Shown here: positions 25,069-29,290 of the stretch, one piece after another
Numbering within the stretch: the stretch's first letter is position 1
How the letters are laid out: each line of letters begins with the position of its first letter
Origin: DSUN01 sp035527715
Lineage (GTDB): Bacteria; Planctomycetota; PUPC01; DSUN01
DNA length: 29,290 nt
Assembly: GCA_035527715.1 (NCBI GenBank)
Contig: DATKZY010000120.1
Coordinates: 1-29,290, forward strand
Direction: 5' to 3'
Program-made: the position numbers and the translations under genes
Notes under the pieces: generated by a model
The model's input: only the letters and a program-made list of their open reading frames with translations
Databases searched by the model: none
Told to the model about the DNA's origin: nothing

Positions 25069-27105
25069 ATGGCCGAGCGAAGCCGGGGAGTGACCACTGC
25101 GCCGCCGATCGCGCGCGACCCGTTTGCGGAGGGGGGGGGCGCGGGCCTCGCCAAGGTGCGCGAGGCCTTCAGCCTTCGCGCGATCGCGGTCGGCACGCTG
25201 ATGAGCCTCTTCATCGGCGTGGCCTGCCCCTACAATCTCCACAAGATCCACGCCTCGTATATGGACATAGATTTCAGCACGCCGGCGGCGATCTTCCTGT
25301 TCTTCCTCCTGGTGTTCCTGGTGAACGGCGTGCTGCGGTGGTTCCGGCTGGCGCTGAACGCCGGGGAGCTGCTGGTCGTGTATGTGATGATGATCGTGGC
25401 GACGACGATCCCGACGATGGGGATGACGGCGTCGTTCATCCCCGACATTGCGGCGGAGTATTTCGCGTCGCCGGAGAACGGCTGGGACACGTTGATCGTG
25501 CCCCACCTGCCGAGCTGGGTGCGGCCGACGGATTCGCTGGCGATCAAGTGGCTGTTCGAGGGGAAGCCGACGGGGGAGGCGATCCCCTGGGGCGCGTGGC
25601 TGATGCCGCTGGCCTGGTGGCTCAGCTTTCTCTTCGCCCTCTACTTCGCGATGATCGCGATCATGGTCATGGTGCGGCGGCAGTGGGTCGAGCGCGAGCG
25701 CCTGGTCTACCCGATGGTGCACCTGCCGCTCGAGATGGTGAAGGCCGAGGAGAAGCCGGGCTTCACCAACCCCGTGCTGCGCAGCGGCTGGCTCTGGGCG
25801 GGGATCCTCATCCCGTTGCTCGTGGTTTCGTACAACGGCCTGACCTTCTACTTCCCCGCCGACCTGCCGGAGAAGCTGACGATGGGCACGCGGCTCGACA
25901 TCTTCCGCGGGGCGGGGCGGCTTCAGCTCAACATCAGCTTCCCGATGATGGGCTTCGCGTACATGCTGCGGCTGGACATGGCCCTGAGCCTTTGGGTGTT
26001 CAGCGTGCTCACGCAGGTCGAGCGCGCGATCTTCAAGATGGTGGGCTTCGACGGCTTCGTGACGGCGAAGGGCTTCATCCGGCACCTGGACGGCTACAGC
26101 CAGAACGGCGGCGGGCCGCTGGTGTGCCATCAGAGCCTGGGGGCGCTGCTGGCCCTCGTGGCCATCGGCCTGTGGCTCAGCCGCGGCCACCTGCGCAACG
26201 TGGTGGCCAAGGCGTTCGGGCGCGGCAAGGACGTGGACGACTCGGACGAGGTGATGTCGTACCCCTTCGCCTTCTGGGGCACGGTGATCTGCGTGGTCTA
26301 CATGACGGTGTGGCTGTGGCGGAGCGGGATGTCGCTGGGCATTGCGGTGGCGATGGTCGTCCTGTCGCTTGCGATCTTCTACGGCATCACGCGGGTCGTC
26401 GCGGGCGGCGGGCTGGCGGCGGCGCGGGCGCCGGTCATTTCCTCCACCGCCATCATCTCCGGGCTCGGGTCCGACGGCATGCCGCCCTCGACGATGGTGG
26501 CCTTCGGTCTGAGCTACGTGTGGATGGCCGACGTGCGGATCTTCGTCATGGCCTCGGCGGCGAACGGGCTGAAGCTGGGCTCGGAGCTGCCCGGCCGCCG
26601 GCGGCGGCTGTTCTGGGCCATGGCCATCGCCGTCGTCGTCGCGCTCCTCAGCTCCATCTGGATGACCATGGTCATCGCCTACCGGGAGGGGGGGCAGAAC
26701 GCCAACTCGTGGTTCTTCGTCGGCGGGCCGCAGTATCCCTACGACTTCATGGGCCGGGCGATGAACAACCCGACGGGGCCGGACGTGGATTCATGGATCT
26801 TCGCGGGGTTGGGCGCGGCGGCCATGTCGGCGCTCACAATCATCCACCACCGCTTCGCCTGGTGGCCGTTGCATCCGATGGGCTTCCCCCTCTCGACGAT
26901 CATGATGACCGACTTCATGTGGTGCAGCATCTTCATCGCGTGGGCGGTGAAGTGGCTGGTGCTGTCCTACGGCGGCCCGAAGCTCTACCGCAAGACCCGC
27001 CTGTTCTTCCTTGGCCTCATCCTCGGCCAGTTCACAGGCTGCGGACTCTGGATCATCGTGGACCTCTGCACCGGCCGCGTCGGCAACAACCTCTACTGGG
27101 TCTAA
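25069..27105 (+). CDS. Polytopic membrane protein, DUF6785/DUF6784 type, OPT-like
   Basis: A 678-residue inner-membrane protein with many hydrophobic segments across its length. ATG 25069 is chosen over GTG 25027 because GGAAGG lies 6 nt upstream and the promoter leaves almost no leader for the GTG. After a polar N-terminus the membrane part opens with LRAIAVGTLMSLFIGVACPYN. It then has ALNAGELLVVYVMMIVATTIPTMGM, VRRQWVERERLVYPMVHLPLEM, a central soluble loop with RHLDGYSQNGGG, and a second membrane half ending GPKLYRKTRLFFLGLILGQF. These features fit the DUF6785/DUF6784 proteins common in PVC bacteria, distantly like OPT transporters. Cargo is unknown. It is divergent from the URO-D-like gene and converges on the lipoprotein amidohydrolase. 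Confidence 0.85.
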   Translation: MAERSRGVTTAPPIARDPFAEGGGAGLAKVREAFSLRAIAVGTLMSLFIGVACPYNLHKIHASYMDIDFSTPAAIFLFFLLVFLVNGVLRWFRLALNAGELLVVYVMMIVATTIPTMGMTASFIPDIAAEYFASPENGWDTLIVPHLPSWVRPTDSLAIKWLFEGKPTGEAIPWGAWLMPLAWWLSFLFALYFAMIAIMVMVRRQWVERERLVYPMVHLPLEMVKAEEKPGFTNPVLRSGWLWAGILIPLLVVSYNGLTFYFPADLPEKLTMGTRLDIFRGAGRLQLNISFPMMGFAYMLRLDMALSLWVFSVLTQVERAIFKMVGFDGFVTAKGFIRHLDGYSQNGGGPLVCHQSLGALLALVAIGLWLSRGHLRNVVAKAFGRGKDVDDSDEVMSYPFAFWGTVICVVYMTVWLWRSGMSLGIAVAMVVLSLAIFYGITRVVAGGGLAAARAPVISSTAIISGLGSDGMPPSTMVAFGLSYVWMADVRIFVMASAANGLKLGSELPGRRRRLFWAMAIAVVVALLSSIWMTMVIAYREGGQNANSWFFVGGPQYPYDFMGRAMNNPTGPDVDSWIFAGLGAAAMSALTIIHHRFAWWPLHPMGFPLSTIMMTDFMWCSIFIAWAVKWLVLSYGGPKLYRKTRLFFLGLILGQFTGCGLWIIVDLCTGRVGNNLYWV

Positions 27106-27171
27106 CGCGCGTCTCCAGCGCTCTGCATTTGCGCGCCGCCGCGACGTGCTCGTCTGCGTGTTCGGGGGCTG

Positions 27172-27203
27172 CCCGTGGCGGCCTTGGTGGTCGCCGCCAC
27201 GGG
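27172..27203. terminator. Bidirectional terminator-like hairpin between convergent genes
   Basis: CCCGTGGCGGC (27172-27182) and GCCGCCACGGG (27193-27203) form a perfect 11-bp stem with a 10-nt loop. It lies midway between the convergent stops at 27105 and 27280. There is no T-tract on either side. Confidence 0.5.
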
Positions 27204-27279
27204 AGTCGGCCAGGGCGACCTGGTGACGCTCAGGAACTGGATGGCCGTCACCTGGCGCCTTGCCCTTCCGCTCCACCCG

Positions 27280-28335
27280 CTATTTCTGGGCGAGAATCCT
27301 CAGGATATTGCCCTTCGCCACCCGGGCCGCTGTGGCAGGCTTCAGCCGATCCAGGAGATCGTAGTACTTTGTGATCTCCTCGCCATACTTGTCCCAGTGA
27401 GCGACTTTGTCCGAGCCGATCATCACCCGGTCGGGGAACTCCTCGATGAAGGCGACCCAGCGGCCCATGGACTCCTTGTCCTTGGCGATGTAGTCGGGGT
27501 AGACCACCCACGAGATGTCTATGGACAGGTTCGGGTGGGCCGAGAGCACTCGCCGCAGGTCCGGCAGCAGCGTCGGCACGTCCACCCGCCTCGAGATGCC
27601 CGCGTGCGCCCAGATGAACGTGGTTCGCGGGTTCTCCTTCAGCGCGTTCTCGAGTTCTTTCAGGTAGATTGGCTCCCTCTTCCAGGCGGAGGAGATGTTG
27701 TGGTGTATGAGGACGGGGAGCTTGTGGCGGGCGGCGAGCTGGTAGACGCGCATGAGGGCAGGATGGTCGGCCCTGGGCGGCTCGCCGTAGGTCAATGCGG
27801 TGAGGTCGTCGTGGCGGGACATCAGTTCGCCGATGCCCTTCCAGAATCCCGGGTACATCCTGAGGAGCATCTCGATCTGGTCGGCCGCGTTGAGGTCCAG
27901 GGGGTTGATGCCGCAGAGGAAGGGGAAGAACCGGTCCTGAGTCTCGGGCCGTTGCCTGGCGAGGTCGTGCGCGAGGATGAAGTCGGTTCCCGAATAGTAG
28001 TAGGTGCGGGAGTCGGTGTGCATGTAGTAGGTCGGCGGGATCGGGTCCGCTTCGGTCCACATCTTGACCATGGGGATTCCGAAGACCACCGTCTTCTCCA
28101 CGCCCGCCGAGTCCATCGCGCGGGCCAGCGCCTCGAACCCGTCGGTCCTCTGCACGAAGTCCAGGTAATGAACGTGGTTGTCCACGACGGCGTGCCGTGC
28201 CCTGCCGGCCTCGGGCGCCGGGGCGACGGCCTCGGGCGCCTCGGCAGGCGTCCCAGGGCGAGGCGGGGCGCATCCAAGGAACATGACAACGGCAAGAACC
28301 GACAGAATCACCGTGCGGCGCGACAACTCCCTCAT
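27280..28335 (-). CDS. Lipoprotein amidohydrolase-2 family protein
   Basis: A 351-residue exported metal-dependent hydrolase. The start at 28335 has AAAGGAG about 8 nt upstream. MRELSRRTVILSVLAVVMFLGC contains a lipobox-like FLGC with C22 as the lipidation site, and SRR just before the hydrophobic core suggests possible Tat export. A Pro/Ala-rich linker (23-47) leads into the barrel, with HxH H54/H56 in DNHVHYLD. Further candidate ligands follow in the usual order: GIGELMSRHDD, VLIHHNISS, FIWAHAGIS and IGSDKVAHWD. It is a membrane-anchored relative of the amidohydrolase at 6070-6873, which lacks any export signal. The substrate is unknown. It is divergent from the kinase gene with closely spaced promoters. 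Confidence 0.87.
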   Translation of the reverse strand: MRELSRRTVILSVLAVVMFLGCAPPRPGTPAEAPEAVAPAPEAGRARHAVVDNHVHYLDFVQRTDGFEALARAMDSAGVEKTVVFGIPMVKMWTEADPIPPTYYMHTDSRTYYYSGTDFILAHDLARQRPETQDRFFPFLCGINPLDLNAADQIEMLLRMYPGFWKGIGELMSRHDDLTALTYGEPPRADHPALMRVYQLAARHKLPVLIHHNISSAWKREPIYLKELENALKENPRTTFIWAHAGISRRVDVPTLLPDLRRVLSAHPNLSIDISWVVYPDYIAKDKESMGRWVAFIEEFPDRVMIGSDKVAHWDKYGEEITKYYDLLDRLKPATAARVAKGNILRILAQK

Positions 28336-28421
28336 GCCACTGCTCCTTTGCCTCCCGGTTCCGCGCGAATCGAGCGTCTCCCCTGACAGGCCTCGCCTCA
28401 TCGGCCTCCCCTGCCTCGTTC

Positions 28422-28449
28422 ATCATACGGACACCGGCCAGACAGTCAA
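28422..28449 (-). promoter_or_regulatory. Sigma70-like promoter for the lipoprotein amidohydrolase
   Basis: On the minus strand, TTGACT (28449-28444), a 16-bp spacer and TATGAT (28427-28422). Its -35 box is only 8 bp from the -35 of the kinase promoter. Confidence 0.6.
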
Positions 28450-28457
28450 GTGGCTGC

Positions 28458-28486
28458 TTGACACCCGCCGGGGCGGGTCATAGAAT
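28458..28486 (+). promoter_or_regulatory. Sigma70-like promoter for the kinase with palindromic spacer
   Basis: Consensus TTGACA at 28458-28463, a 17-bp spacer and TAGAAT at 28481-28486. The spacer contains the palindrome CCCGCCGGGGCGGG (28464-28477), a possible operator placed where a bound protein would block polymerase. Confidence 0.65.
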
Positions 28487-28533
28487 GCAGAAGATGCCCG
28501 AGGGCGTGTGCCCGGGCGGGCCGAGGAGTCGTC

Positions 28534-29290
28534 ATGCCCGAGGCGAACGCCGCCAGCCAGGCCCCCAATGCGAAGCCGCCGGGCGCGGACCGCCCGCCCG
28601 TGGTCGGCGACTTCGAGCTGCTGGACCGCATCGGCCAGGGCGCGATGGGCACGGTGTTCAGGGCCCGGCAGCGCTCGATGGACCGCACCGTGGCGGTGAA
28701 GGTGTTGTTGCCGCGGCTGGCGGGCGACGCGGCCTACGTCGAGCGTTTCTTCCGCGAGGCCCGCGCGGCGGCCCGGCTGAATCACCCGAATATCGTGCTC
28801 GCGCTCACCGTGGGGGAGGACCGCGGCTACTACTACTTCGCCATGGAGTACGTGGAGGGCCACACGGTGTCCCTCCTGCTCAAGGCCGGGCCGCTCGAGG
28901 AGCGCCGCGCCCTCGAGATCGCGCTCCAGATCGCCCGCGCGCTCGACTATGCCTGGTCGAAGGAGCGCATCGTCCACCGCGACATCAAGCCCGGCAACAT
29001 CCTCATCACGCCGAAGGGCGTCGCCAAGCTGGCCGACCTGGGCCTGGCCCACGAGGCGACCCTCGAGGAGGCGGGCGCCCCGGAGGCCGACGGCAAGATC
29101 CTGGGCACGCCCTTCTACATCGCGCCCGAACAGATTCTGCGGCGGCCCGACCTCGACGTGCGCTGCGACCTCTACGCCCTCGGCTCCACCCTCTTCCACA
29201 TGGTCACGGGCCACACGCCCTTCGAGGGCGGCTCGACCAAGGCCATCCTGGCCCGACAGCTCCACGAACCCGCGCCCGACCCGCGCGAGC
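28534..29290 (+). CDS. Hanks-type serine/threonine protein kinase, 3'-truncated by window edge
   Basis: The first 252 residues of a kinase; the frame is open to the end of the window. ATG 28534 has GAGGAG at 28523-28528 and a consensus promoter 48 bp upstream. A polar Pro/Ala-rich lead (1-24) precedes the kinase domain. The Gly-rich loop is IGQGAMGTV (33-41), the ATP lysine is K56 in VAVKVL, and the catalytic loop is HRDIKPGNIL with D150. The Mg-binding motif is DLG (D168) in place of DFG, common in this bacterial group. The activation segment LGTPFYIAPEQ and YALGSTLFHMVTG are intact, so it should be active. Planctomycete kinases usually continue with a membrane segment and sensor repeats, but that part is not visible. 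It may regulate the divergent amidohydrolase or act elsewhere. Confidence 0.95.
   Translation, partial: MPEANAASQAPNAKPPGADRPPVVGDFELLDRIGQGAMGTVFRARQRSMDRTVAVKVLLPRLAGDAAYVERFFREARAAARLNHPNIVLALTVGEDRGYYYFAMEYVEGHTVSLLLKAGPLEERRALEIALQIARALDYAWSKERIVHRDIKPGNILITPKGVAKLADLGLAHEATLEEAGAPEADGKILGTPFYIAPEQILRRPDLDVRCDLYALGSTLFHMVTGHTPFEGGSTKAILARQLHEPAPDPRE

Overview
The window looks like a chromosome segment from an uncultured PVC-type bacterium, most likely a planctomycete or close relative. This is inferred from gene content, not from a marker gene. It holds secreted sulfatases, a DUF4091 protein, an SGNH-CBM9 protein, a non-heme URO-D-like protein, a DUF6785-type membrane protein, two amidohydrolase-2 proteins and a Hanks-type kinase. 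Most genes are very G+C-rich, so long open frames appear antisense to real genes; these were discarded. No rRNA, tRNA, CRISPR array or intact insertion sequence was seen.

Layout. 1-2935: two formylglycine sulfatases on the + strand, the first cut by the window edge. 2984-5306: a two-gene unit of visibly lower G+C, with its own promoter and a long leader, encoding a permuted NlpC/P60 (YiiX-like) cysteine hydrolase and a TPR protein. 5307-6069: gene-free DNA packed with short tandem and palindromic repeats. 6070-9378: an amidohydrolase and a secreted beta-helix protein, divergent. 9397-13714: an OPT-family transporter and a glycoside hydrolase family 2 enzyme, divergent, with overlapping promoters. 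14058-15506: a secreted alpha/beta-hydrolase-like protein that seems to have lost catalytic residues and carries two Calx-beta-like repeats. 15507-16800: a gene graveyard with an RHS remnant, a decayed transglutaminase-like gene and palindromic repeats. 16948-18962: a secreted protein of unknown function, a translationally coupled small-gene pair whose first member is truncated, and a DUF2971 protein. 19120-24875: a minus-strand group of a DUF4091 protein, an SGNH-CBM9 protein and a URO-D-like protein. 25069-27105: a large membrane protein divergent from the URO-D-like gene. 27280-29290: a lipoprotein amidohydrolase divergent from a serine/threonine protein kinase that runs off the window.

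Most exported enzymes here point to extracellular or periplasmic breakdown of sulfated or complex glycans: sulfatases, GH2, beta-helix, SGNH-CBM9 and DUF4091. The OPT and DUF6785-type proteins are the candidate uptake systems. There is no SusC/SusD pair, so this is not a Bacteroidetes-style PUL. Ten sigma70-like promoters can be read by eye (TTGnnn, 16-18 bp spacer, TAnnnT or CATAAT). Eight of them form four divergent pairs, so several enzyme and transporter genes are probably co-regulated from shared intergenic regions. The most unusual material is non-coding: a dispersed TTTGAAGACTTGACACCC-type element, tandem arrays of 7, 8, 9, 10, 12, 18 and 34 bp units, and REP-like inverted pairs.
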